64,000 bases of DNA from Kutzneria buriramensis (lineage in GTDB: Bacteria; Actinomycetota; Actinomycetes; Mycobacteriales; Pseudonocardiaceae). Location: positions 1-64,000 of the forward strand of contig NZ_QUNO01000008.1 in the NCBI RefSeq assembly GCF_003387475.1, read 5' to 3'. Positions 23,339-30,639 of the stretch are shown here, in pieces. The stretch's first letter is position 1. Each line of letters begins with the position of its first letter. The notes below the pieces were generated by a model that did not search any database, had not been told where the DNA came from, and was given only the letters and a program-made list of their open reading frames with translations. The position numbers and the translations under genes were made by a program.

Positions 23339-24661
23339 TCAAGAGCAGTCGAAGCGCTGCTCGAACGGCCGGTCCGGGCAGGTGAGGCACTCGAACAGGT
23401 AGACACCGCCCATGTCCCCGAGCATGAGACCCGGTGCGGACTGGCTTGCCGTCCGGGCGGGCAGATCCAGGTCCAGCACGGTGCCCGAGGCCGGCGTGTC
23501 CTCGACCGGGAGCCAGGTCTGCCAGCTCCCGCCGTCGAATTCCGCGCTGCCGACCGTCAGCAGATGCGCCATGGGGTTGGAGCAGCCGGGGCAGCCGGGC
23601 CAATCCGCCTCCTGCGTCCACGTCGGGTAGCCGCCGACCTTGACGCCGGGCGACACCGACAGATGGTGCTGGTAGGACCAGCCGGTCTCCATCTCGAGCT
23701 GGGTGAGTCGCGGTTCGAGGACATCCCAGACGGCGCTGGGCAGGTCCCAGCTCGGATAGTCGACGACCCGCTCCGGGTGCAGGACGCACGGAGCCGGCAG
23801 ATAGTCCTCGTCGGCCCAGAGCGGCATCGGTGGTGTCACAGGTCCGAGCCCGGCGCTGTCACGCCAGAAGATCTCCGTACGGACCGTCCAGGTGTCGGGA
23901 TGGTCGAACGCGCACCACAGCACCTGCAACACATCCGTGCCGTGGGGGAACGGCAGCTCCGGCACCTGCCGCTCGAAGATCTGGAGAATCGGAACCAGCG
24001 GAGCCTCGTGGGTGGCGCAGTGCGGCCACGGCTCGGCCGGCCACACCATCGGCCCGCCCATCGAGCTCTCCCACGCGCTCGGCCTGCCGCGGCGTGGATG
24101 CAGTCGGACGGCGTCCCTCCGATACGCCGCCAGCTCAGGGAACACCGCCGCCACGTCGACCGGTCGCGGCGGGGTGGTGCGCATACCCGGCCGGGTGGTC
24201 AGCCTCAGCCGCAGCACCGGCTCCCCGTTGTCCACCTCGCCGGTCGGCTCGAACCCGTACTTGTGGTAGAACGGCCCCGGCCCGTCCCCGTCCGGCTGGT
24301 GGCTCGTCAGCAGCTCTGCCGCGCCGTCGGCCCGAATCAGCTCCACCACCGCGTCGAGCGCCGCCCGGCCGTAACCGCGGCCCTGGTGCCGGCCGTCGAT
24401 CAGCAGGCGCCACAGGAAGTACGGGCCGATGATCCCCGGTCGCCCCGGCGGCACGTTCCAGCTCAGCATCACGAAGCCCACCGGCTCGTCGCCCGCGCAC
24501 ACCGCCCGATACCAGGGTTCCGCCTCCGGCGTCTTGGCGGCGTCGGCCAGCGAACTCGGCACCGACCCGACGAACCGCTCCTGCGACGGGTGCACCCGCA
24601 GCGCGCACACCGCTTCCCGGTTCTCATCGGTGATCTCCACCAACCGGACGTCCGCCCCCAT
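23339..24661 (-). CDS. GNAT acetyltransferase fused to a DUF1963-type domain
   Basis: A single 440-codon frame. Residues 1-160 form a GNAT N-acetyltransferase with the acetyl-CoA loop RHQGRGYGRAAL and the C-terminal FYHKYGFEPTG. Residues from about 165 form a DUF1963/YwqG-like domain with four Cys-rich turns (WCAFDHP, WPGCPGCSNP, LFECLTCPDRP). No stop codon or ribosome-binding site separates the halves; a possible internal start at ATG 24184 has no Shine-Dalgarno sequence. I therefore call a fusion. DUF1963 is often a cargo-recognition or immunity-type domain of unknown role. Confidence 0.78.
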   Translation of the reverse strand: MGADVRLVEITDENREAVCALRVHPSQERFVGSVPSSLADAAKTPEAEPWYRAVCAGDEPVGFVMLSWNVPPGRPGIIGPYFLWRLLIDGRHQGRGYGRAALDAVVELIRADGAAELLTSHQPDGDGPGPFYHKYGFEPTGEVDNGEPVLRLRLTTRPGMRTTPPRPVDVAAVFPELAAYRRDAVRLHPRRGRPSAWESSMGGPMVWPAEPWPHCATHEAPLVPILQIFERQVPELPFPHGTDVLQVLWCAFDHPDTWTVRTEIFWRDSAGLGPVTPPMPLWADEDYLPAPCVLHPERVVDYPSWDLPSAVWDVLEPRLTQLEMETGWSYQHHLSVSPGVKVGGYPTWTQEADWPGCPGCSNPMAHLLTVGSAEFDGGSWQTWLPVEDTPASGTVLDLDLPARTASQSAPGLMLGDMGGVYLFECLTCPDRPFEQRFDCS

Positions 24662-24727
24662 GACGGCAGACCCTATCGAACGGCACCGCGGGGTTACGGT
24701 GTGTCCGGGAGAGGAGGCCCGGATGCC

Positions 24728-25126
24728 ATGAGGCCGCCGGTGGGAGCCTGGGAGGAGCACGCGGTGCGGTCGCTGGCCGACGGCGCGGGCACCAACGCGT
24801 GGGCCCGCCGCGCCCAACTGGTGCTGGCGGCCTGGCGCGGAGAGTCGGTGACGTCGATCGCGGCGCGGGCGGGACTGACCCCACACACGGTGAAGCGCTG
24901 GCTGACGGCCTTCGACGAGCACGGCGTGCCGGGACTGATGGCGCAGCCGGGCTCGGGGCGGCGTTCCAACGTGACCGAGGACGACCGCGACCGGATCGTC
25001 GCGTTCGCCCGCCGCGGCCGGTGGACGCTGGAAACCCTGGCGGAGGCGGTCCGCGCCGAGGGCGTCGACCTCGGCACGGGCCAGCTCCGCAAGATCCTCA
25101 TCGCCGAGGGCGTCAACTGGCGCTGA
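24728..25126 (+). CDS. solo helix-turn-helix protein related to IS630 N-terminal domain
   Basis: A 132-residue protein with two helix-turn-helix units: RAQLVLAAWRGESVTSIAARAG followed by TPHTVKRWLTAFDEHGVPGL, then a winged-helix part ending in QLRKILIAEGVNWR. This is the DNA-binding half of IS630-type transposases; the DDE nuclease half is absent and the frame ends cleanly. Such solo proteins are common in Streptomyces-like genomes and may be domesticated regulators. The ribosome-binding site GGAGAGGAGG (24708-24717) precedes the ATG. It is divergent from the GNAT-DUF1963 gene and converges with the MFS gene (14 bp overlap). Confidence 0.7.
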   Translation: MRPPVGAWEEHAVRSLADGAGTNAWARRAQLVLAAWRGESVTSIAARAGLTPHTVKRWLTAFDEHGVPGLMAQPGSGRRSNVTEDDRDRIVAFARRGRWTLETLAEAVRAEGVDLGTGQLRKILIAEGVNWR

Positions 25127-26438
25127 CGGTCGCCTTGTGCGCGGCGCGCACCGCGTGGCTGAGGTCGAGCCCGGTGGTCTCCGGCGCCAGGAACTGCGAC
25201 ACCACACCGCCCAGCGCCAGCACGGCGGCGCCGATCAACAGGGTGAACCCGACGCCGACGTAGGTCAGCGCGATGGGCAGCAGGAAGGTGCCGATCGCCG
25301 CGCCGACCCGGCTCATCGCGGTGGCGAAGCCGACGCCGGTGGTGCGGATGGACGTGGGGAACACCTCCAGGGGGTACACGGCGGTGAGCGCGCTGGAGGC
25401 GGCGTTGAGGAACGAGAACACCAGGAAGCAGATCACCACGACGGCGATCGGCGCGTTCGGCCAGATCCCGACGACGGCCAGCGCCACGGCGGTGATCCAG
25501 AACGGCGGGATGAGCAGCCTGCGCCGGCCGATCCGCTCCACCAGCAGGCAGCCGACGGCGACGCCCAGCACCGCGAAACCGTTGCTGGCCAAGGAACCCG
25601 CCAGCGCGTCGTCGCCGAGTCCGAGCGCGCCGAGGACCTGCGGGTAGAAGGTGCTGATCGCGAAGTACGGCAGCACGAGCGCGGCCCAGAAGGTGCTGGC
25701 GAAGATGGTGCTGCGCAGGTGTTCCCGGGTGAACAGCGCCCGCAGACTGTTGCGGGGCTCGGCATCCGCCACCTCGGCGTCCACGTCGACGTCCATGTCG
25801 AAACGCTCGATCAGCGCCTGCGCCTCGGCCCGCCGGCCCTTGCTCAGCAGCCACCGCGCGGACTCCGGGATGCCGCCCCGCAGCGACACGCAGGCCACCG
25901 CGATCACGGTGCTGCTGGCCAACGTCCAGCGCCAGCCGTCGGGCACGTCGACCAGCGCGTAGCCGACCGCGAAGGCCACCATGTATCCGACGTACCAGCT
26001 GACCTCGAGGCTGGCCAGCAGCCGGCCGCGGTTGGCCTTCGGCGCGTACTCGGACAGCAGCGGCGCGCCGATCGCGTACTCGCCGCCGATCGCGATGCCC
26101 ATCAGCAGCCGGATGATGAACAGCTGCCACGCGTCCTGCACGAAGAACTGCGCGATCGAGCCGACCAGGAAGATCAGCATGTCGGTGAGGAACACGATGC
26201 GCCGGCCGTAGCGGTCGGCGAACCAGCCGAACAGCGGGCCGCCGACGAAGATGCCGACCAGCGCGGACGAGCCGATCAGCCCGACCATCCACGCGGACAT
26301 GTTCAGCGCGGTCGTCACGGCCGGCACCACCGCGCCCAGGCCGCCCAGGATGTACCCGTCGATGCCCTCGCCGACCTGGGTGGCCAGGGTGAGCCGGAAG
26401 CGGACGCTCGCGGTGGATCTGTCGGGCTTCGTTGCCAT
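25113..26438 (-). CDS. MFS transporter, sugar-porter type
   Basis: A 441-residue membrane transporter with 12 predicted helices. The MFS signature GWFADRYGRR lies between helices 2 and 3, and a matching VERIGRRRLLIP lies between helices 8 and 9. The central loop carries an acidic segment DMDVDVDAEVADAE. It resembles sugar/organic-acid porters. The gene starts 18 bp after the semialdehyde dehydrogenase gene on the same strand and is probably cotranscribed with it, so it likely imports the substrate of this IclR-controlled locus. Confidence 0.9.
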   Translation of the reverse strand: MATKPDRSTASVRFRLTLATQVGEGIDGYILGGLGAVVPAVTTALNMSAWMVGLIGSSALVGIFVGGPLFGWFADRYGRRIVFLTDMLIFLVGSIAQFFVQDAWQLFIIRLLMGIAIGGEYAIGAPLLSEYAPKANRGRLLASLEVSWYVGYMVAFAVGYALVDVPDGWRWTLASSTVIAVACVSLRGGIPESARWLLSKGRRAEAQALIERFDMDVDVDAEVADAEPRNSLRALFTREHLRSTIFASTFWAALVLPYFAISTFYPQVLGALGLGDDALAGSLASNGFAVLGVAVGCLLVERIGRRRLLIPPFWITAVALAVVGIWPNAPIAVVVICFLVFSFLNAASSALTAVYPLEVFPTSIRTTGVGFATAMSRVGAAIGTFLLPIALTYVGVGFTLLIGAAVLALGGVVSQFLAPETTGLDLSHAVRAAHKATVSAS

Positions 26439-26456
26439 CTTGGAGATCCTGTTCTG

Positions 26457-27926
26457 TCAGGGGATGTTCGGCCAGTCGACAGCGATGTACTTCGTCTCGA
26501 GGAAGGCGTCGATGCCCTCGCGCCCGCCCTCTCTCCCCAGTCCCGACTGCTTCACGCCGCCGAACGGGGCGGCGGGGTCGGAGATCAGCCCCCGGTTCAG
26601 CCCGACCATGCCGGCCTCCAGCCGGTCGGAGATCCGCAGCCCGCGCGATAGGCTGCCGGAGTACACATAGGACGCCAGGCCGTGCTCGGAGTCGTTGGCC
26701 CGGGCCAGCATCTCGTCCTCGTCCCGGTACGTCACGATCGGCGCCACCGGCCCGAACACCTCGGTGTGCAGCATCTCGGCGTCGTCGGGCACATCGGTGA
26801 GCACGGTCGCCGGGAAGTACCAGCCGGGGCCTTCCGGCGTCGGCCCCTGGGCGGCGATCTTCGCGCCCTTGTCCAGAGCGTCGTCGACGAGGCCCTGGAT
26901 CTTGGTCACCGCCGCCTCGTTCACCATCGGCCCGAGCGTCACGCCCTCGTCCAGGCCGGCGCCGATGTGGACGGACGCCATCGCCGCGCCGAACTTGGCG
27001 GTGAACTCCTCGGCGACGTCCTCGTGCACGTAGAAGCGGTTGGCGGCGATGCACACCTCGCCGCCGCCGCGCATCTTGGCGTCCATCGCGCCACGCACGG
27101 CGGCGTCGACGTCGGCGTCCGGGCAGACGATGAACGGGGCGTTGCCGCCGAGCTCCATCGTCACGTTCACGACGTGGTCGGCGGCCTGCCGCAGCAGGAC
27201 GCGGCCGGTCGCCGTCGATCCCGTGAACGAGAACTTGCGCACCCGGTCGTCCCGGAACCAGACGTCGGCCACCTCGGCGGCGCGATCGGTCGGCAGCACA
27301 TTGCATACACCATCCGGCAGACCGACCTCGGCCAGCAGGCCCGCGACCGCCAGCGCGGTCAGCGGCGTGTCCGGCGCCGGCTTGAGCACCACCGGGCAGC
27401 CGGCGGCGAGCGCCGGGGCGATCTTGCGGGTGGCCATCGCCGCCGGGAAGTTCCAGGGCGTCACGAATGCCGTCACGCCAACGGGTTGCCGGCGGACCAG
27501 GTGCCGGAAGCCGCCCGCCGGCGCGTCGCCGAAGCTGGACCCGATCCGGACGGCCTCCTCCGCGAACCAGCGGAAGAACTCCGCCGCGTAGAACACCTCG
27601 GCTCTGGCGTCGCGGAGGGCCTTGCCGTTCTCCAGGGTGATCAGCCGGGCGAGTTCGCCGGCGTGGTCCCGCATCGCCGCGAACATGTCGTGCAGGATCT
27701 CGGACCGGCGGCGCGGCGCCGTCGACCGCCAGCCGTCCAGGGCCTCGGCCGCCGCGTCGACCGCCGCCGCCGAGTCGGCCGGGCCGGCGGCGGAGACCTC
27801 GCGGATCACGGTCCCCGTCGCCGGATCGGACACCGGATAGGTCCGCCCGTCGGCGGCCGGGCGCCACCGGCCGCCGATGAATAGGTCACCGCTTCCCGAG
27901 GCCTTGGCGATTCCGTCCACGTCCAT
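26457..27926 (-). CDS. NAD(P)-dependent aldehyde dehydrogenase, succinate-semialdehyde dehydrogenase type
   Basis: A 489-residue ALDH. The cofactor and substrate motifs are TPWNFPAAMATRKIAPALAAG (156-176), FTGSTATG, the general base E258 in MELGGNAP, and the nucleophile C292 in EVCIAANRF. The AANRF context is characteristic of succinate/glutarate-semialdehyde dehydrogenases. It may oxidise a semialdehyde produced by the neighbouring catabolic operon. ATG 27926 lies 35 bp downstream of a 12-bp box shared with the Fae operon promoter. Downstream partner: MFS transporter. Confidence 0.92.
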   Translation of the reverse strand: MDVDGIAKASGSGDLFIGGRWRPAADGRTYPVSDPATGTVIREVSAAGPADSAAAVDAAAEALDGWRSTAPRRRSEILHDMFAAMRDHAGELARLITLENGKALRDARAEVFYAAEFFRWFAEEAVRIGSSFGDAPAGGFRHLVRRQPVGVTAFVTPWNFPAAMATRKIAPALAAGCPVVLKPAPDTPLTALAVAGLLAEVGLPDGVCNVLPTDRAAEVADVWFRDDRVRKFSFTGSTATGRVLLRQAADHVVNVTMELGGNAPFIVCPDADVDAAVRGAMDAKMRGGGEVCIAANRFYVHEDVAEEFTAKFGAAMASVHIGAGLDEGVTLGPMVNEAAVTKIQGLVDDALDKGAKIAAQGPTPEGPGWYFPATVLTDVPDDAEMLHTEVFGPVAPIVTYRDEDEMLARANDSEHGLASYVYSGSLSRGLRISDRLEAGMVGLNRGLISDPAAPFGGVKQSGLGREGGREGIDAFLETKYIAVDWPNIP

Positions 27927-27942
27927 GGGCCGGAATTGTCGA

Positions 27943-28005
27943 CCCGGAAAACTATACGAACAAGGAATCGCACGAATTCGACACCTGAGTTGCGATCAGG
28001 GCAAC
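27943..28005 (-). promoter_or_regulatory. aldehyde dehydrogenase/MFS operon promoter with shared box and GTTGC/GCAAC repeat
   Basis: Reading toward the dehydrogenase gene, an inverted repeat of GCAAC/GTTGC halves (28005-28001 and 27993-27989, 7-bp spacer) is followed by the 12-mer TGCGATTCCTTG (27972-27961) and a -10-like TATAGT just after it. The same 12-mer lies 33 bp upstream of the Fae gene in the same relative orientation. This marks a common regulator site, most likely for the IclR protein. Confidence 0.6.
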
Positions 28006-28098
28006 CGGTACCGGGTTTCATCCCCCACCACTCCCGGGGTGGCCGCCCCGAGCCCATCCTACCCGCGGCGATGCTTTGTCGATCTTGAACCGGGGTCG

Positions 28099-28128
28099 CC
28101 TGTGGACAACTCGGCCCCTGTGGACAAC
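28099..28128. repeat. two tandem DnaA-box-like 12-bp repeats
   Basis: The 12-mer CCTGTGGACAAC occurs at 28099-28110 and 28117-28128. Each contains TGTGGACAA, whose complement TTGTCCACA is the actinobacterial DnaA-box consensus. The rest of the 207-bp gap between the dehydrogenase and IclR genes holds the promoter listed separately and nothing else I recognise. Confidence 0.4.
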
Positions 28129-28133
28129 CGGCC

Positions 28134-28940
28134 TCAGGTCAACCGCGCCTGGGCCTGCCGCACCGGCCGCCCCTCCCACCCGAGGTGCGCCGACACCGTC
28201 GCCGCGGCCGCCGCCGTCACCCGCCCCGCCTCGTCCAACCGCGCACCGAGCCGCTCCGCCGGCGCCGACACGTTCAGCGCCGCCACCACCCGCCCCCGGA
28301 AGTCCCGGATCGGCGCGGACACCCCGACCAGGGCGTCCTCGAACTCCTCCCGCACCCGCGCGTACCCGTCGCGCCGGACCTCCTGGATCCGCGCCCACAG
28401 ATCCGACAGCGTCCGCACCGTCGAGTTCGGGTGCCCGGCCGACAGGTCCACGCCGGCGGGAAAGCGCACGTACAGGTCGTCGGGGGTGGAGTCGAGCAGC
28501 AGCACCCGCCCGGCGGACGTGCACGGCACGGGCACGCCGCGCCCCTCCCACCCGTGAGCACGGAACGAGTGCCCGGACACGGATAGCAGAGTCAGCACCT
28601 GCCGGTCCCGCAGCACGCACAGGTGCACGGTCTCCTCCAGGTCGGTGGACAGCCCGCGCATGATCGGGTCCGCGACCCGCACCAGCCGGTTCTCCCCGGA
28701 CCGCGCGACCAGCGCGAACAGCCGCCAGCCGAGCCGGTACTCGAGGGTGTCGGGGTCCCGCTCGACCAGTCCCTCCTCGGCCAGCGCCCGCAGCGCCCGC
28801 GACACCTGGCTCTTCTCCCGGCCGACCAGCTGCCCCAGCCGCACCACGCCGAGCCCGCCGGCGCGCTGGGCCTCGGCGGAGCCGAGCGCCTCCAGCAGCT
28901 CGATGTCCCGGCGCAGCCCGTGGCCCTGGTGGCGTTCCAT
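28134..28940 (-). CDS. IclR family transcriptional regulator
   Basis: A 268-residue regulator with an N-terminal winged helix (LGVVRLGQLVGREKSQVSRALRALAEEGLVERD, about residues 29-62) and a C-terminal IclR effector domain (VHLCVLRDRQVLTLLSVSG, then GRVLLLDSTPDDL, then GYARVREEFEDALVGVSAPIRDFRG, then ALNVSAP). ATG 28940 is divergent from the Fae gene. IclR proteins bind small organic or sugar acids and often control adjacent catabolic genes in both directions. The repeated half-sites in the two flanking promoters fit this role. Confidence 0.92.
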   Translation of the reverse strand: MERHQGHGLRRDIELLEALGSAEAQRAGGLGVVRLGQLVGREKSQVSRALRALAEEGLVERDPDTLEYRLGWRLFALVARSGENRLVRVADPIMRGLSTDLEETVHLCVLRDRQVLTLLSVSGHSFRAHGWEGRGVPVPCTSAGRVLLLDSTPDDLYVRFPAGVDLSAGHPNSTVRTLSDLWARIQEVRRDGYARVREEFEDALVGVSAPIRDFRGRVVAALNVSAPAERLGARLDEAGRVTAAAAATVSAHLGWEGRPVRQAQARLT

Positions 28941-28969
28941 CCGGTCAGACTAAGCCGAGTTGTCGGGAG

Positions 28970-28993
28970 CGCAACCGTCGTTGCGATTCCTTG
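28970..28993 (+). promoter_or_regulatory. Fae operon operator: CGCAAC-N4-GTTGCG palindrome and shared TGCGATTCCTTG box
   Basis: CGCAAC (28970-28975) and GTTGCG (28980-28985) are perfect inverted halves around four bases. They overlap the 12-mer TGCGATTCCTTG (28982-28993) that also occurs, in matching orientation, upstream of the divergent-arm aldehyde dehydrogenase gene. The ATG of the Fae gene is 33 bp further. Both the IclR gene and the Fae operon could be controlled from here. Confidence 0.6.
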
Positions 28994-29026
28994 CCCGGCG
29001 AACCGCCGCGACCTAAATTCGGATTC

Positions 29027-29530
29027 ATGATTCTCATCGGCGAATCATTTGTCGGCGACGGCGCGAATGCCGCGCACACCAACATCGTGCTCGGCCGCAA
29101 GGACGGCCCGGTGGCGGCCGCGTGGGCGACCGCGCTGGCCACGCCCAGCGCCGGCCACGTGCCGTTCATGACGGTGCTGCGGCCGTCGGTGCCGGTGAAG
29201 CCGTTCACGCTGTTCGTCAGCAAGGCCGCGCCGGCCGGCGAGCTGCACGAGCGGGCGATCTGGGGCTCGGCGCAGGCGGGACTGGCGCAGGGCGTGGCCG
29301 ACGCCGTCGCGAAGAACCTGCTGCAAGACCCCGACGACCTGCTGATCATCGCGGCGGTCTGGGTGAATCCGGCGGTCGACGACCTGGACGAGTCGTACCG
29401 CAACCAGCGGGACGCCGCGCACGGCGCGATCAAGGCGGCCATCGACGGCACGCCGACCGTCCAGGACGTGCTCCAGGCCGCCGAACAAGGCGCGTACAAC
29501 CCGTTCTACAACCCCGGGGACAGCCGATGA
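29027..29530 (+). CDS. formaldehyde-activating enzyme (Fae) family protein
   Basis: A 167-residue protein whose whole length matches the Fae family. It begins MILIGESFVGDG and carries His17 in AAHTNIVLG, equivalent to the conserved active-site histidine of Fae. Further matches are the GPV-AWATALATP segment, PVKPFTLFVSKA, WGSAQAGLAQGVADAV and the C-terminal NPFYNPG. True Fae condenses formaldehyde with tetrahydromethanopterin in methylotrophs and methanogens. Actinomycetes lack that cofactor, so this copy probably acts on another aldehyde or carrier. It opens a five-gene catabolic operon and overlaps the next gene by ATGA. Confidence 0.88.
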   Translation: MILIGESFVGDGANAAHTNIVLGRKDGPVAAAWATALATPSAGHVPFMTVLRPSVPVKPFTLFVSKAAPAGELHERAIWGSAQAGLAQGVADAVAKNLLQDPDDLLIIAAVWVNPAVDDLDESYRNQRDAAHGAIKAAIDGTPTVQDVLQAAEQGAYNPFYNPGDSR

Positions 29531-30639
29531 AGATCACCGACATCACGCTGGACCGCCTGCGACTCCAGCTCGACCCGCCGCTGCGCGCGGCCTGGGACCC
29601 CGAGCCGCGGACCAGCTTCGACGCCACGATCGTGCGCGTGCACACCGACGAGGGCGTCACCGGCATCGGCTCCGGCGACACCATGGACGGCTTCGACGCG
29701 TTCAGGGACCTCTTCCTCGGCCAGGACCCGCTGGACATCGTCCGGCACGTCAAAGCGATCGAGACGGCCAACTTCCACGGCGGCTACTACTGGCCGCTGG
29801 AGGTCGCGCTGTGGGACATCATCGGCAAGGTCGCGCGCCTGCCGGTCGCCACCCTGCTGGGCAACGCCGCCCGGGCCGTGCCCGCGTACGCGTCGTCGGC
29901 CGAGCTCAAGCCGCCGGCCGAGCGTGTCGAGGTCGCGCTGCACGCCAGGGAGCTCGGCTTCCGGGCGATGAAGATCCGGATCGACCGCGACCGCGTCGAG
30001 GACGGCATCGCCACGGTCGCCGCCGTGCGGGAAGCGCTGGGCCCTGGCTTCGAGATCATGGTGGACCTCAACCAGTCCTGGCGGATGGCCGGCGACACCG
30101 CGACCGCCTCCGACCTGGTCACCACGCGCAGGATCGTCCGCCGGCTGGCCGAACACGACGTGTTCTGGGTCGAGGAGCCGTTGCCTTACAACGATCTCGA
30201 CGGCTTCAAGGTGCTGCGCGCGGAGAATCCCGGTGTGCGCATCGCGGCGGGGGAGATGCAGCATTCGCTGCCCGAGCTGCTCCGCTACCTGGAGCACGAC
30301 GTGCTGGACATCTACCAGATGGACGTGGTGCTGGCGATCGGCATGCACCGCGCCCGCACGCTGGCCGAGCTGGCCCAGCTCAAGCACCGGCAGTTCACCC
30401 CGCACAGCTGGACCAACGGCATCGGCGTGCTGGCGAACCTGCACGTCGCGGCGGGGGTCGGCGGCGGCCCGTACTTCGAGTTCCCGTTCGACCCGCCGGG
30501 CTGGACCCCGCAGCGCCGCGACTTCATGCTGGCCGAACCGGTCATGGTCAACCGTGCGGGCGAGCTGGAAGTGCCGCAGACTCCGGGGTTGGGCATCGAG
30601 CTGGACGAGGACGCCGTGCGGCGCTGGAGGATCGGATGA
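29527..30639 (+). CDS. mandelate racemase/muconate lactonizing enzyme family protein (acid-sugar dehydratase type)
   Basis: A 370-residue enolase-superfamily enzyme. An N-terminal capping domain is followed by the barrel with K149-x-R151 (MKIRID), metal ligands D180 (MVDLNQ), E216 (VEEPL) and E243 (AGEMQH), and H293 in FTPHSWTNGIG as general acid or base. Such enzymes abstract the alpha-proton of a carboxylate, usually dehydrating a sugar acid or racemising. The KxR dyad and missing second Asp make the subgroup uncertain. ATGA overlaps on both sides place it firmly in the Fae operon. Confidence 0.9.
   Translation: MKITDITLDRLRLQLDPPLRAAWDPEPRTSFDATIVRVHTDEGVTGIGSGDTMDGFDAFRDLFLGQDPLDIVRHVKAIETANFHGGYYWPLEVALWDIIGKVARLPVATLLGNAARAVPAYASSAELKPPAERVEVALHARELGFRAMKIRIDRDRVEDGIATVAAVREALGPGFEIMVDLNQSWRMAGDTATASDLVTTRRIVRRLAEHDVFWVEEPLPYNDLDGFKVLRAENPGVRIAAGEMQHSLPELLRYLEHDVLDIYQMDVVLAIGMHRARTLAELAQLKHRQFTPHSWTNGIGVLANLHVAAGVGGGPYFEFPFDPPGWTPQRRDFMLAEPVMVNRAGELEVPQTPGLGIELDEDAVRRWRIG

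Noticed and set aside
23834-23860. TGTCACA-N16-TGTC, a further ECF41-promoter match
   Set aside because: It lies inside the DUF1963 coding region and points to no start codon on the plus strand. It shows that single matches can arise by chance, so only matches at gene starts were accepted.
24728-25126. Intact IS630 insertion sequence
   Set aside because: No nuclease domain, no terminal inverted repeats and no target duplication were visible around the helix-turn-helix gene.
24694-27867. 1057-codon minus-strand frame covering the MFS and aldehyde dehydrogenase genes
   Set aside because: It is a shadow in another frame, Arg/Gly/Ala-rich and without domains, spanning two well-supported genes.
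28099-28128. Possible replication origin because of DnaA-like boxes
   Set aside because: Only two boxes, no AT-rich unwinding element, and no dnaA, dnaN or gyrase genes nearby.
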